64,000 nt of DNA from Blepharisma stoltei (GCA_914767885.1 CAJZBQ010000003.1:372001-436000), one strand, 5' to 3'. Positions 20,736 to 31,934 are shown, numbered from the stretch's first letter. Notes: generated by a model from the sequence alone, not told the origin. Numbers and translations are program-made.

Positions 20736-23087
20736 ATGGGTGGTTGCTGTATTCGAAACGATGACTACGATGAAATAAAGGAGACTGATGAAAGCATGGT
20801 AAGTCTCAACTCAAGAACAAAATCAGCTGTAAAGGCAATTCCTCCGTCAAAATCCAATGAAGAAATCATCAATGAGTTCCTTTCAGAATTTTACCAGTCC
20901 ATGCATAATGAGCAAAAAATAGTTTCCAGTTTTATTCACTCTGTCATTGAGTATCTAGGCAATGCTGGGCAATATATCCATGAAATAGGAATCAACACAA
21001 AAATCAATCAAATGAGAGACTCACAAGGTCCTGAAAAACTTAAAAATTATGTGGAGCTTAGGCTTGAAGAAACTGAAATGGAGCAAAGGCTGATCGAGCA
21101 GCTTGTGGCAGTTGCTGAAAGACTTGTAGAAATTGACAAAGAAAAAGCAGATCAGTTAAATGATGAATTTAATTTACTTTTTACTCTTATCGATGAAAAT
21201 AACCCCTTAAAATCCCAAATTGAACTGTTGAAAGCAAAAGAGGATGAATATTTATCACAAAAAGGTGTGAATTTAGCACAAACTGCTCTAAGACTTGTAA
21301 ATAGAATTAAGCTTGAAAGAGAGTTAACGTCAATTAAACTTCAGCTTGTAGAGAAAAACCCAGGCACAGGGATGATTGAGATCTCAAAACTTCGAGACAT
21401 TGAAGAAGCTATAGAAAAAATGCTTAAGCTAAGTTTCAATATTTTCTATCAAGTTGATTTTGTGCATTAGCTTTGCATAATAAATAGAGACCTAATAGCA
21501 TTGAAAAATAAATTTTGTAATAGAATTCAGCCTAGCTCACTCCCCCCCCCTCCGTGAGTGAACAAAACCATTAGAAAAATCGCTATTTTTTGCCCCAAAA
21601 ACCCACCCTCCGTGAGTGAACAAAAATTTTTTTAATAGAAAAAATTTTTATTGAAAAAAATTTAGATATATAAATGATAATTAGTATAATGAAATCTAGA
21701 GCTAATTCTGTTTTAATTTTAAACGAATTGCTTTTTTAAAACATAAATTTTATAAATTAAATTAATATTTACTTTCCAATTTTTGCGAATTAGGATTGTT
21801 TAAATTTCGAAAAAACATATTTTTTATAAAATTTATACATAAATTTTTTAAAAAAAAAAATAACCCCCCTCCGTGAGTGAACAAAATTTTTTTATTCACT
21901 CACGGAGGGGGGGGAGTCAGTATAATTTGCAGAAGGTGTCTGAAGAAACTTCTGGGTCAATTTATGAAAAACTAGAAGATTTGAAAAAGTCTGCATCAGA
22001 AGCATACGCATTTAATTCTGAAGACCTCCTGCATTCAATAAAGCATAAATCTGAAATAATTGTAAATATTCAAACAGAAGTTGCAAATTATTTCAATGAA
22101 AACACTATAGAGAGCGAAATCAAAGCATTGGAAAGTAAAATCAAGCGTGTAGTTGAAAAGATGGATAATTCAAGAAGAACACATTTGCCTGTTATAGAAA
22201 AAGCCTTTGAGGTCAATGACAAATATAATTCATTGAGCTTTCATCAAGAAGAAATAAAGCACCATAGAGGGGCATATAAATCTGTCGCAGATTTGCGTGA
22301 AAAGATACTTAAGCTACTTGACAGCTTGTCTGGTCAAGATGAATATTTGCATAAAGTTGCAGAAGGAATTAATACAGTCAGAGACAAATTTGACAATCTT
22401 GACGCTCAAATTCAAGACTTAATTAAGCAAGAAATTCGAGATTTATCTAACACAATTTCACTAGAAAACTCTGAACTAAGAGAAAATTTAGAAAAAATTA
22501 AATCAATTTCTGGGGAACTAGAAATTGATTCTTCGAGTGACATCATTCAGCATTTATCCCAAATTGCGGGTAGGATGAAAATAATGGATAGCATTGATTC
22601 ACTTAGAAGAAATGCAAGAGAAATATCTAATAAAGAAAGCATGAAACTTAGAAGTTCTTTTCATGAAATGATCAGTGAAATAGAATCGAAAAAATCACTT
22701 GCAGAATCTGAACAAGAGCAAATGCAGACAAAATTGGCTGCATTAGAAGGAAACGCTGAGAGAGATAAAGAACTTATTAAAAAATATACTCAATTAAACT
22801 CAGAGCTTGAATTAGAAAACACAAAACTCAAAAATTCTTTATCTACTCTCAGTGTTGAAAGTGAAGATTTCACAGACAAAATTTCAAGGCTAGAAGAAGA
22901 AAATGAATCTTTGGAGAAAAATGAGAAAAAAATTAAGAAAAATTTAAGAGAAAAGGAAAATGAACTGAGGGAAGCAAATGATAGGATATCAAGTTTGGAA
23001 GAAGAGACTCAGAAATTAAAGACAGAAGTCAAGAAATTAAAAGAAACACTGGAGAAAAAAGAAAGTGAAGTTGAGATCATTGAATAA
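20736..23087 (+). CDS. Long coiled-coil protein with N-terminal MGGCC
   Basis: Rebuilt protein of 625 aa. MGGCCIRNDDYDE starts the protein; Gly-2 with two Cys is a classic myristoyl/palmitoyl pattern, so membrane tethering is likely (inference). Heptad-rich helix then runs almost to the C-terminus, densest in the last ~150 residues (KISRLEEENESLEKNEKKIKKNL...ETLEKKESEVEIIE). At first sight there are two genes, with a stop at 21468-21470 and a BogoMITE after it. TA-to-TA removal of 21447-21920 joins NIFY to NLQKVSEETSGSIYEKLEDLKK, and no ATG exists for a separate second gene. Not assigned to a family. Confidence 0.78.
21447..21920. mobile_element. TA-bounded IES containing a BogoMITE-type MITE
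   Basis: 474 bp; TA 21447-21448 and 21921-21922. The MITE covers all but ~93 bp on the left and 4 bp on the right. Cutting out the MITE alone would leave an in-frame TAG, so the larger TA-bounded piece is the likely excised unit. Confidence 0.82.
21540..21916. mobile_element. BogoMITE-type MITE, copy 2
   Basis: 377 bp, CTCCCCCCCCTCCGTGAGTG at the left and its complement at the right. Flanked by TCA direct repeats (21537-21539, 21917-21919). The interior is close to copies 1 and 4, including the second internal CCACCCTCCGTGAGTGAAC. Confidence 0.9.
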
Positions 23088-23238
23088 TTCAACAAATTTC
23101 TATTTATGAATTTAGTTTATATAGTATAAATTTATAAGTTAGTTACCTAGCAATCCATTAAAACGTTTTTACAAAGCCTTTCTGATAATATAATTAAAAC
23201 TCCTAGCAAGATTAAGGCTCAGTTATTAAATTAATATT

Positions 23239-26200
23239 ATGGAACAAAAAAATCATAAGTGGATCTTCAAGGTGCTTGCTAAGAACAACGCTCGTGTTTC
23301 TCTTCTAGATACTTTTTTCGTAAAAAGTGGGACCCTCGAGTTTTTAATTTATACTGGCAATGATGGCTGTGTTCATCAAAAACTTCCACGAGATCTGCCC
23401 TATCGGAATTTAGGCGACCTGCTGATAAATTTGAAAAAAGAATTCAAAGCATTACAAAAAGTCACACACATAGGAAAATATGTTTGCATAATTGTAGGCA
23501 GAAACTTAAAAGTTAAATTAGACCTTTCAGGCCTTAAAGAATACAGAAACAGGTCACAAACTTTTTCACTACTTGAATATCTTCAGAAAATCAAGCCTCA
23601 CAATAGAAGTGAAGAAGGCTGGTATTCTTTGACTTTGACATATTTTTTACGATATTAATATCGATATTAAACTATATAGCAATTCTCTAGCATGCCTAGT
23701 CTATAAAAATGCATTGATAATAATATATAATGAATTCACCCTTGCTCAATATATACTGAGAGATCTTATAAAAGTGAATTTTTCTGAAAGGAGTCAGATA
23801 AAATCATCCCAAGCACACAAAGACTGGTATATGAAATGGCGAAAAATATCGCAACTTCAGTAATTATTCTTGTTGAGAAAGAAGAAGAGGACAGGAAAAG
23901 AGTAGTGAAATTAGAATTGAATTTGTCACTTGATGACCTAGGCGTTTTATGACTCATGAACTGCAATTGCATTTTAAACTGAAAAGAGGAAATGATGGGA
24001 AGCGAGGCAAAAGGAAGTGAAAACTTACCAAATTATGATATAAGGTCTAAAATTAGAAAAAGAACATTGTATAAGGATAAAAATGAAGACTCAGATAAAC
24101 CAAAAATCATAGCAAGTGACTCACCAATAAGAATAAAAAGCCCAAATGCTTCTCCTCATAAGGCTATTTCGAATTTAAACGAAGAAATATCTCAAAGTCA
24201 TCAACTGAATCGTACTCATTCAATAGTTTCTTCAAAGCTGGCTTTTGGCTTAGAGCAAAAGCCTTCAAACAGCGGACTTTCTCCTGAGCATCGTCGCTCA
24301 AATCGTTCTAAAACAACGCAATATACCCCATTCTCATTCCATGCTATAAGCTAACGATGACCCCCCCTCAATCTTCATGTCTATTGCAACAAAAATGCAA
24401 TTTTTTAATATAAAATTTTATATAAAAAAATAATAATTTTCATGTCTCTTGCAACAAATTATATACATTAAAATGGCGACCGTATCAACCTGCCCTCTTG
24501 GCGCAGGAGTCCAGACCTTATAGCTACAGCGAACTGGAACGGACTCCGACCGAGAATCGGACGCAGGCTCAAGAAGTGTGTATTCGGGTAGGTTTTAGCT
24601 CAACAACGTCCTTGGATCCGAGGACCCATGGGTATTCCTCTAACAAGAAAACTGGGGGTTTCATCCCAGACCACAGGTAAACAGTCTTTTTCCTGTAGCT
24701 GTCGAAGAAATGCACTTTGACATCCAATAGACTCCAAGAGCTGATCCTTGGAATCAAGCTACTCCAATCACCCATAGCAGGGCCTCAGAAATCCATAAGC
24801 CGCCCACTCAAGACTGAACTCCCAAGGCAAGGAGGAGACAGAAGGTACCGAAGGGCACTCGTAAGAGGGATAGATCCTCCTTGGGCTGGAGTCGAAAAGC
24901 AGTAGAACCTTCCGTACAGGAGATCTTTAATGACTGCGTCACCAATATGGCTAGCGCCTGTTTGTAATAATCCTAATCCTCTTGCAGCAAATTTTCGATG
25001 CGCATCTTAAATTTTTCCGTACTTTTTAGCTAGATAAGTTTAATAAAATGGCGAGCGATAGCAATAGCAGTCCAAATCTCGATGAGAAGGTCATTGGCAC
25101 ACCTACAGTAGGCTGTTTTATGGTTTTTTGAGAAACTCACATAGAGAAAAATGAATTATTTTTTTTTATAAAAATGTTATGCTGCAGTAGGCATGAAGAT
25201 TTTTTCGAAAAATTTTTGTTGCAGTAGACATGAAGATTGAAGGGAGGGGGTCATCGTTACAAATTTTTGCCTGATGCTGATATATGCAAAAATACCAATA
25301 CTTCTCTAACTGAGCAAAGCTCTCTTGCAGAAGATGACGATTCTTTGTCAAATTGCAGCATCAATGTTCATTTTTTAGAAATTTTGGGACGTGAAAAATG
25401 CAAAATTAAGAGCCGTATTGGTAATCCTTTGAGAAACCCAACACCTGGGACAGAAGAACTTAAGCAGGAAATGAGGAACATCAGAGAAAGAATAAGAGTT
25501 TTTGAAGAAGAAAGGTCAGCTAAGAGAAATATTCATAAAAGCATGAGACAAAACTCATGAGCTGGCACTAAAAAGATTAAGCCAAATACAATGAATGAAA
25601 AAATAAAAAGAGCTGACACCAAAACACATCTACAGCCGATCAAAGGAGAGGATTTTTTGTTATCTCCTTTGTCTAGCGTAGACACTCCAAATTCTCCTGT
25701 GAAACTAAAACAAATGGCCCAAAAGATTAAAAGTCTCAGCCGCTTCAAATCGAAAACGCCTAAATGCTTGCCTAGTCTTAATTAGAGATTATCAGCTGCT
25801 AAGCTGTTACTTGTTAACGCAGTCACCCAGACCCCCTCGAGGGTTCCTCCGCTTTGCGACTTCCGCCTACAGGACTCTGATTTTACAGCTAACCTGTTCT
25901 GTTTGGTCGTCTCCTCCTTGCAAGCTACAACCTTGCTCCAGTCTTGAGTGGGCAGATTTAGGAATTCTGCGGCATTGCTTGAGGCTGCGAGCACGAGGTT
26001 GCCCATTCCGAAAATCTGAAAAACAAATTTTCTGGTAGGGCTGTCGGCCAGAAAGGAAATCCAAGCCCGGGATGCAACGCCCAGTATCGCGCTAGGGAAT
26101 TGCCCGATTGATCAGGAGGTGACTCCTGACGCTGCTGAGCTTCCCCTTTTTAACTTGGAAGACCCTTCCTCCTCGAGGTAAAAACCCTTGGTGACAGAAT

Positions 26201-26602
26201 GAGCTGCGGTCGACCAAATTCGACATTGCGCTCCACTGTACCAAGGTAAAACCCAGCCGGATACACATTCCGAGCGCCTTTCCCCTTCCACAAGGTCCCC
26301 GGAGTGTCCGGCTACAGGTGTTGAGGAAAAGGGCTGGCTCTCCAGTCGCCATTTTTATGTATATATGCTTGCCTAGTCATATTATGCAATCTCAAGGAAT
26401 TGTAATGCATAAGAAGTCCCAAACAGCGACCCATAGCCCTTTAAGCATTAATAAAAAGACATCAAAAAATTCTAATAAAAATCCATCTCTTCCAGCACTA
26501 CTGAGAATTACTTCACAAAGTATCCAAATTCCTAAATTCCACACTTTTGAACTGAGTCCAGTACCAACTTTTCATTCTAGATTTCGATCACTTCAGGGAT
26601 AA
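23239..26602 (+). CDS. Ser/Lys-rich protein of unknown function, interrupted by three IESs
   Basis: Rebuilt protein of 585 aa. The N-terminal ~190 residues look folded (KWIFKVLAKNNARVSLLDTFFV, IGKYVCIIVGRNLKVKLDLS, VIILVEKEEEDRKRVVKLELNLSLDDLGVL). The rest is basic, Ser/Pro-rich and probably disordered (SPIRIKSPNASPHKA, LSPEHRRSNRSKTTQ, PSRFRSLQG-type end). TGA-Trp occurs within VLWLMNCNCILNWKEE and MRQNSWAGTKK. IESs at 23653-23751, 24352-25257 and 25773-26373 are removed at TA. The joins read LRYTERSYKSEFFW, FHAISYKFLPDAD and PKCLPSHIMQSQ. No family recognised. Confidence 0.72.
23653..23751. other. Short TA-bounded IES
   Basis: 99 bp, AT-rich, TA 23653-23654 and 23752-23753 (alternative neighbouring TAs exist). 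Excision gives TYFLRYTERSYKSEFF. No inverted repeat. Confidence 0.65.
24352..25257. mobile_element. Long-TIR IES with nested retroposon sequence
   Basis: 906 bp; TA 24352-24353 and 25258-25259. The terminal inverted repeats are about 45 bp and start TAACGATGACCCCCC...AATCTTCATGTC. A second, shorter inverted pair lies inside (TTTCATGTCTCTTGC at ~24440; GTAGGCATGAAGA at ~25186). Between them lie one or two GC-richer retroposon pieces with the AAAATGGCGA head (24473, 25047). Excision gives SFHAISYKFLPDAD. Confidence 0.85.
25773..26373 (-). mobile_element. Retroposon insertion with 14-bp target duplication, acting as IES
   Basis: A GC-richer element of the AAAATGGCG family in reverse orientation (head at ~26350). 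It is flanked by the direct repeat ATGCTTGCCTAGTC (25764-25777 and 26365-26378). The repeat contains CCTAGTC, so TA-to-TA excision (25773-25774, 26374-26375) removes the element and one repeat copy, restoring PKCLPSHIMQSQ. Confidence 0.88.
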
Positions 26603-27081
26603 TTATCAATAAATGCTGTACAAAATAAAATAATGTTAAATATTTTAACTAAAAGATCTATAAATTCCATATCAAAAACAATTTTTCTTTTTAAAAGACA
26701 TCTCACAATTTTTTAATCGATATTATTTAAATCTAAATAATATTATCCAAGCAATATTTAAGTTCTTCTTAAATTTGTGCTATATTTTGCATTGCTGCCC
26801 TTGCTTGCTCCACATCTCCGAGTGAGCAAATCACTTGAAATCCTTGTTTTTGTGTACTCTAAGTTTTTTTAAATAAAATATTTTGATATGAAATTATAAT
26901 TATGATAAAATTGTTGAATAAATTAAATTTAGGGTTTTCACATTTGCAAATTGGAATTTTTGGAAAAAACTTAATTACTAAATTTTACATAAATTTTTAA
27001 ATAAATTTGATATTTAGACAGAGAAAGTTATTTTATAATAATAGCAATTTTATAATTTAATAACCGCTAATCCTAAAAAAT
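26603..27081. other. Intergenic with possible MITE remnant
   Basis: AT-rich gap between convergent genes. CTCCACATCTCCGAGTGAGC at about 26809-26828 resembles a decayed BogoMITE terminus, but no matching right end is clear. Confidence 0.4.
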
Positions 27082-28264
27082 TTATAACTCCCTCCTCCGT
27101 GAGCGAACAAAAAAAATTCTGTTCGCTTGCATATAGGGGGTTATTTTTTTTTAATAAATTTTAAACTAAAATTTTTTTTTTCGAAATTTCCAATTCGCAA
27201 AAATTGGAAAGCAAATATTAATATAATTTGTAAAATTTATGTTTTAAAATGCAATTTGTTCAAAATGAAAAAGAATTAGCTAGAGATTTCATTATAATAA
27301 TTATCACCTATATATAAAAACTTTTTTCCTAAAAATTGTTATATTGAAAAAAAATTTCTTTCACTCACAGAGGTAGATTTTTGGCAAAAAAATAGGGATT
27401 TATCCAATGTTTTTGCTCGCTCACGGAGGGGGGGAGTAAGTATATTCTTTCTCTCCCTTTTCAATTTCCCAAAAGCCTCCACAGATAGATTGGGTGTGAT
27501 GAAACAGTATAAAGTAGCTTATCACCATGAGCAGATTGATAAATAGCCTTCATACGTCCATGAATAGTTGGGGACGAGTATCTTTGACTTCTTGCTCCTA
27601 ATCCACATCCACTGTCAAACTCAATCAATGTCTCAGCATTTTTTGTAAAAGCTCCATTTCAGTCTGCAATGAAGCTTAATCTATCTCCATAATCCAGTTT
27701 TTTTGCAAAATGCTGCATAACATAAGCATCATTCATACTTACTATAATGATTTCGTCCATTCTTGCCGACTTTTTTATACCTTTCGACCTTGTAGCCCAA
27801 TCCCATACTACTTGCTCTGTGCATTCAGGTACAAAAGCTCCAACAATTCCCACAAATATGACCCTCTGCTGTTTGAAGTATTCTCTTCCTTTGATTTTCT
27901 GTATTTCGTATTCTTTTGTGTCAGGATTGTATTTTATAAAATCAAGTTCAGTGTCTGGGAGATCTTTTCTTCATGTCGCCTTTACATTATAATATTGATC
28001 AGCATCATCAAAGACATCAGTGTGCTGGACTTTCAAGCAGTCTTTTGGGTCAAATGTCTCGCCTGGAAACCATTCTTTGAACTTCGTTTTTGATTCTTCA
28101 TAGAACCTTTTGCCATAAATTTTATTTTTCTTTTTTTCTTCTTCTTCATTCTTTTGTTCTTCACTTTGGAAAATCTTTTTATGATCTTGAGTCCGCTTGT
28201 CGCTAAATAATGAGAAGTTTCTGGACAAGAGCGAAGATTTCTTCAAGATTCGAAGAAAGGCCAT
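27082..28264 (-). CDS. Peroxiredoxin-like (Prx5/redoxin fold) protein, probable organelle targeting
   Basis: 276 aa after removal of the MITE near its 3' end. The N-terminus MAFLRILKKSSLLSRNFSLFS is basic and amphipathic, like a mitochondrial presequence, and a Lys/Glu-rich linker follows. The redoxin core has VIFVGIVGAFVPECTEQ, MDEIIIVSMNDAYVMQHFAKK, RLSFIADWNGAFTKNAET and GARSQRY, matching the Prx5 order. The peroxidatic Cys is kept, but the usual PGAFTPxC reads VGAFVPEC, so both the Pro and the Thr of the Pxxx(T/S)xxC motif are replaced. This may weaken peroxidase activity. TGA-Trp lies at 27971-27973 (KAT-W-RKD). After MITE excision the protein ends GNWKGRERIYL and stops at 27082-27084. 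Confidence 0.82.
27088..27436. mobile_element. BogoMITE-type MITE, copy 3, inserted just before a stop codon
   Basis: 349 bp, CTCC-rich ends with CTCCGTGAGCGAAC. Flanked by TAA direct repeats (27085-27087, 27437-27439). The left terminus is rearranged: a small hairpin at 27107-27125 replaces part of the usual end. Excision brings RERIYL directly to TAA. Confidence 0.85.
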
Positions 28265-28338
28265 TGTAATATTAAAACCAAAGGCTAAAATGGTAATGAA
28301 ATAGTTTTGATAGGCTATTTTAATAAAAGATTAAAGGC

Positions 28339-29898
28339 TTACTTATGATGGCCTTCAGACAGCACTTGGGCTTTAACTCTGTTCCAAACCATAATCAGGC
28401 TTTCTAGTCCTTCGATCACATTTGTATTTGCTGTTCCGTCAGAATCAAAAACATGTGCAAAATCAATAAACCTCGTCTGGGCTTTTTCTAATCCTGCTAT
28501 ATAAAAGACAGAGCAAGTGAAGAAGTGCTTCGTTCTTTGTCTTATGAACCAGTCCAATAATTCTTGAGTATCCCTGATGAATTGATCAATGAATTCCAAT
28601 TGGACTCGATTTCCTCTTGTGACAACTCTTCTGAATTCTTCATGGACATTAGCATCAACAGGTTCAGTGTTTCTTGAATATTTCCCAGTATGTCCGGTGA
28701 CATTTCCTTGCTCATCTTTGCATAAAATTCCACAAATTCTGAACCCAAGTGTTGCTTGTGTTGACCTCATGGCGACTTCTTGCTGTTTTTTGGTCTTTAC
28801 ATCACTGTTTTCTGGTAGCCATGTAACTTTTCCAATTTTACAATCTAAAATACTTGGGTGAGTGTACCCATATAGCAAATTTTCTATTACTATATGGTCA
28901 TGGCCATTAAGGTTTTCGACTCCAAAATAATAAGGGACGAATTTTCTGAATTCAATCATTTCTGGATTTTCAAGAGTTGGACTAAATAAGTACTCGTAAA
29001 ATGTGATTTCTGGAGCCTTCACTCTTTTGAGAAGCTTGTCACCTCTAGGGATAAGACTACCTTCATGCCCTGCAGCTTGATCTAATGGCTGGGATTCAGC
29101 CAAAACTTCGGATTTGACTCGATTCCAAATCATGATCAAGCTTTCTAGCCCTTCAATTACATTGGTGTTTGGTTGTCCTTCAGCATCAAAAACGTGGGCA
29201 AAGTCAATAAACCTTGTTTGAGCCTTTTCTAGCCCAGCAACATAAAACACGGAGCAGGTATAGAAATGCTTTGATCGCTGCTTTCTGAACCAATCTAAAA
29301 TTTCTTGAGTATCCCTAATAAATTGGTCAATGGTTTCCAGCTGGACTCTTTCGCCTCTTGTAACAATTCTTCTGAAATGCTCATGGACGTTTTCAGCTGT
29401 TGGCTCTTCGCCTTTGCTAAACTTTCCTGTATGGCCAAATATTGTTCCAAATTGATCTTTTGCGACTATTCTGCATTATAATAAATTTAGTAATAGCCTA
29501 ATTATAATGAAAATTTTTGATATTTAACCAAAAAAGTATACTCCACATATACGAAAGCCTAATGTAGAAGTGGTTGTCCTTAAGGCTTCATCTTGCTGGC
29601 GTTTTGTTTTAGCTGGATCATGATGTGGAGTCCAGGTAACTTTTCCCACTTTGCAGTCTAATATGCTCGGATAATTGTACCCATCAAGCAAGTTTTCAAT
29701 TATTGCGAAGCTGTGACCTTCAATTTGTTCAACACCATAGAATGTTGGAACAAATTTACGAAATTCAAGCATGTGAGGGTCTTGAAGTTCAGGGCTAAAA
29801 AGATAGTTGTAGAACTCAAGTTCTGCTTTCCCAACACGTTTCAATATTTTATCTCCTCGAGGGATAAGACTTCCTATATGTCCTCCAGCTTGATCCAT
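28339..29898 (-). CDS. Tandem inositol polyphosphate kinase (two IPK domains in one protein)
   Basis: Rebuilt protein of 495 aa made of two similar halves of about 245 aa. Each has GSLIPRGDK at its start, the IPK signature PSILDCK(I/V)GKVTW (PxxxDxKxG), LGFRICG, an HE(H/E)FRR(I/V)VTRG block, FIRDTQE(L/I)LDWF and CSVFY(V/I)AGLEKAQTRFIDFAHVFD, where the Asp is the metal-binding residue. Both halves keep the catalytic residues. The family (IPMK, IP3K, IP6K) phosphorylates inositol phosphates. One 72-bp IES lies in the first half. Excision there gives GFRICGVVAKDQFG, which aligns exactly to GFRICGILCKDEQG of the second half. Confidence 0.9.
29467..29538. other. Short TA-bounded IES in IPK domain 1
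   Basis: 72 bp; TA 29467-29468 and 29539-29540. The homologous position in IPK domain 2 of the same protein is uninterrupted and validates the join. Confidence 0.88.
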
Positions 29899-30278
29899 TT
29901 ATCCAATTAAAACTGAATTGATTTAAACATTAAGTATTATTGGTGGAAAAATGCTAAATTTGGCGAATGTTTTTTCTTCAATTGAAAAATATGATTTTTT
30001 AATAGCTAATGCAGTAATAGAAACGATTTATTGTTCTCTCAACAAATTACTGTTGACTTAATTTTTGCATTTTTATATTAAATTTAATTAGCTGAAAAAT
30101 TTTTCTGATATAAACAGAAACAGTCTCTTTATGAAATTGATTTCTATAATAGTAAATAAGTAAATATCACTTAAATTTAAAAGTGAGTTAGAATTTAATC
30201 ATATTATTATACATATTGCCGTTTTTAAATAATTCAACTAAACTCGTTACATCTTTTGGGTTGTTAACTAATTATAAA
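29899..30278. other. Intergenic between divergent genes
   Basis: AT-rich; presumably promoters for the IPK gene (-) and the sphingomyelinase gene (+). No motif recognised. Confidence 0.5.
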
Positions 30279-31934
30279 ATGCGATTGATTTTCACCATTG
30301 CATTGGCTGTCTTAGCTCTGCAAGTCACAGCCCGTCGCAAGCCAGATTGCTTACAATGCCATGCCATCATGGACGCTTTAAAAGATGCAATTGGCAGCAA
30401 CTCTTTCCTCGACAGTGGCGCTGATATTCTTGTGGGACTTTGCTCTCTTTTTGAACACCATGAAGTTTGCCAAGGACTTGTTGACATTTACGGGCCTGGG
30501 TATACAGACAACATATTGGCCAAATTCCTTAACGCCGATTACATTTGCCCTAAAATTGGCTCCTGCGCTCATCCAGAATATTTACTAGATAACCTGACTC
30601 AGTATGAACAGCAAGTCCTCCAAGACATGCCTCCAATTCAGCCATGGCCTCAGGTTGGAAATGACACCTTTTTTGTGTTACAAGTGACTGACATGCACAT
30701 TGACTTCTTCTATCAGGTCGGCTCAGAAGTAGATTGCAATTATCCTCTTTGCTGCAGATCAGGCAACGGTACAGCTGGCTACTGGGGCTCCCGTGCTAGC
30801 TGTGATTCGCCACCTCAAACTGCTATAGCATTTCTTCAACAAATCAAAACCCTTCCTATAAGCTTTGTGGTTTGGACTGGGGATAACCCTCCACATGATG
30901 TATGGGCTTATGAAAGGGAAAAAGAAATGAACGTCACCAAGAAAATCACCCAAATGTTCAAGGACTATTTAGAAGTCCCAATTTTCCCTATTATTGGAAA
31001 TCATGATTGCTTCCCGATGGACTTTTTCCAGCCTGGCCATGAACAAGTCTTGTTAGGAAATTTGACAGAGCTTTGGGGAGAATGGCTTGGTCCTGAGCAG
31101 ATCCAGCAGTTTTCAGTAAATGGGTATTACTCAGCCTTGGAGCCTACAACTGGATTTAGGATTATTGGACTTAACAACCAGCTAGGAGACAATATGAACG
31201 GATGGTTGATTCCAAATAACACTGACCCTGCAGGCATGCTTGCCTGGCTAAGAGGTGAGCTTTATCAAGCTGAAGCCAATAACGAGCCTGTGATTATATT
31301 GGGACATCTTCCACACGGAGATAAATACGTAGATTCCACCTGGTCAAGACACTTCAGAACTCTTGTGAATAGATTCCAGAACACAATTAGAGGCCAATTC
31401 TTTGGACATACCCACCAGGATGAGTTCTTTGTGATCCATTCCTTAATCCCAGGTGCCGATCCAGCTGGTGTTTACTTTGCAGCACCTTCATTCGGGACTT
31501 ATTCCAATCAAAACCCGTCATTCAGACTCTATGAGTACGATGTAAAGACCCATCATCTTGTAAATATTCACCAATACAGGCTCCCTCTTTATTCAGCTAA
31601 TCAGAACACCGAAAGTGCCACATTTGAAGAAGCCTTCAATTTCAAAGATGAATATGGTATGGCTGATATGTCACCTATATCATTTTCTAAATTAGCTGAT
31701 CAAGTACTTAATGATGAAACTGTTGGCCAAACATTTTATGCTAACTGGCTGGCCCAGTATCCATTCGAAGCTAAAAAGTGCGATAAAAAATGCCAGAAAT
31801 ACCTTTATTGCAGACTGTCTAACGATGTCTTCAATGATGTATTCGCATGTGATGAAGAAGCTGGGTTTGGACTTTATGTATTTGGACTACTTTTAGAGTC
31901 TTTACAAGGACAATGGGAATACTTAATAGAATAA
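30279..31934 (+). CDS. Acid sphingomyelinase-like phosphodiesterase (SMPD1 family)
   Basis: 551 aa, no interruption. I chose the ATG at 30279 because it starts a signal peptide (MRLIFTIALAVLALQVTARR). A saposin-B-like Cys-rich domain follows (CLQCHAIMDALKD, CSLFEHHEVCQGLVDIYGP, CPKIGSC). The metallophosphoesterase domain shows DMHIDFF, GDNPPHDVW, GNHDCFP, ILGHLPHGDKY and GQFFGHTHQDEF, with all metal ligands present. The C-terminal Cys cluster (KKCDKKCQKYLYC) is typical. It would hydrolyse sphingomyelin or related phosphodiesters in lysosomes or outside the cell. Codon use is slightly GC-richer than in its neighbours, and Trp is TGG throughout. Confidence 0.92.
   Translation: MRLIFTIALAVLALQVTARRKPDCLQCHAIMDALKDAIGSNSFLDSGADILVGLCSLFEHHEVCQGLVDIYGPGYTDNILAKFLNADYICPKIGSCAHPEYLLDNLTQYEQQVLQDMPPIQPWPQVGNDTFFVLQVTDMHIDFFYQVGSEVDCNYPLCCRSGNGTAGYWGSRASCDSPPQTAIAFLQQIKTLPISFVVWTGDNPPHDVWAYEREKEMNVTKKITQMFKDYLEVPIFPIIGNHDCFPMDFFQPGHEQVLLGNLTELWGEWLGPEQIQQFSVNGYYSALEPTTGFRIIGLNNQLGDNMNGWLIPNNTDPAGMLAWLRGELYQAEANNEPVIILGHLPHGDKYVDSTWSRHFRTLVNRFQNTIRGQFFGHTHQDEFFVIHSLIPGADPAGVYFAAPSFGTYSNQNPSFRLYEYDVKTHHLVNIHQYRLPLYSANQNTESATFEEAFNFKDEYGMADMSPISFSKLADQVLNDETVGQTFYANWLAQYPFEAKKCDKKCQKYLYCRLSNDVFNDVFACDEEAGFGLYVFGLLLESLQGQWEYLIE

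Noticed and set aside
21470..21930. Two adjacent coiled-coil genes separated by a MITE
   Set aside because: The second would lack any ATG before its conserved helix, and TA-to-TA excision makes one continuous protein.
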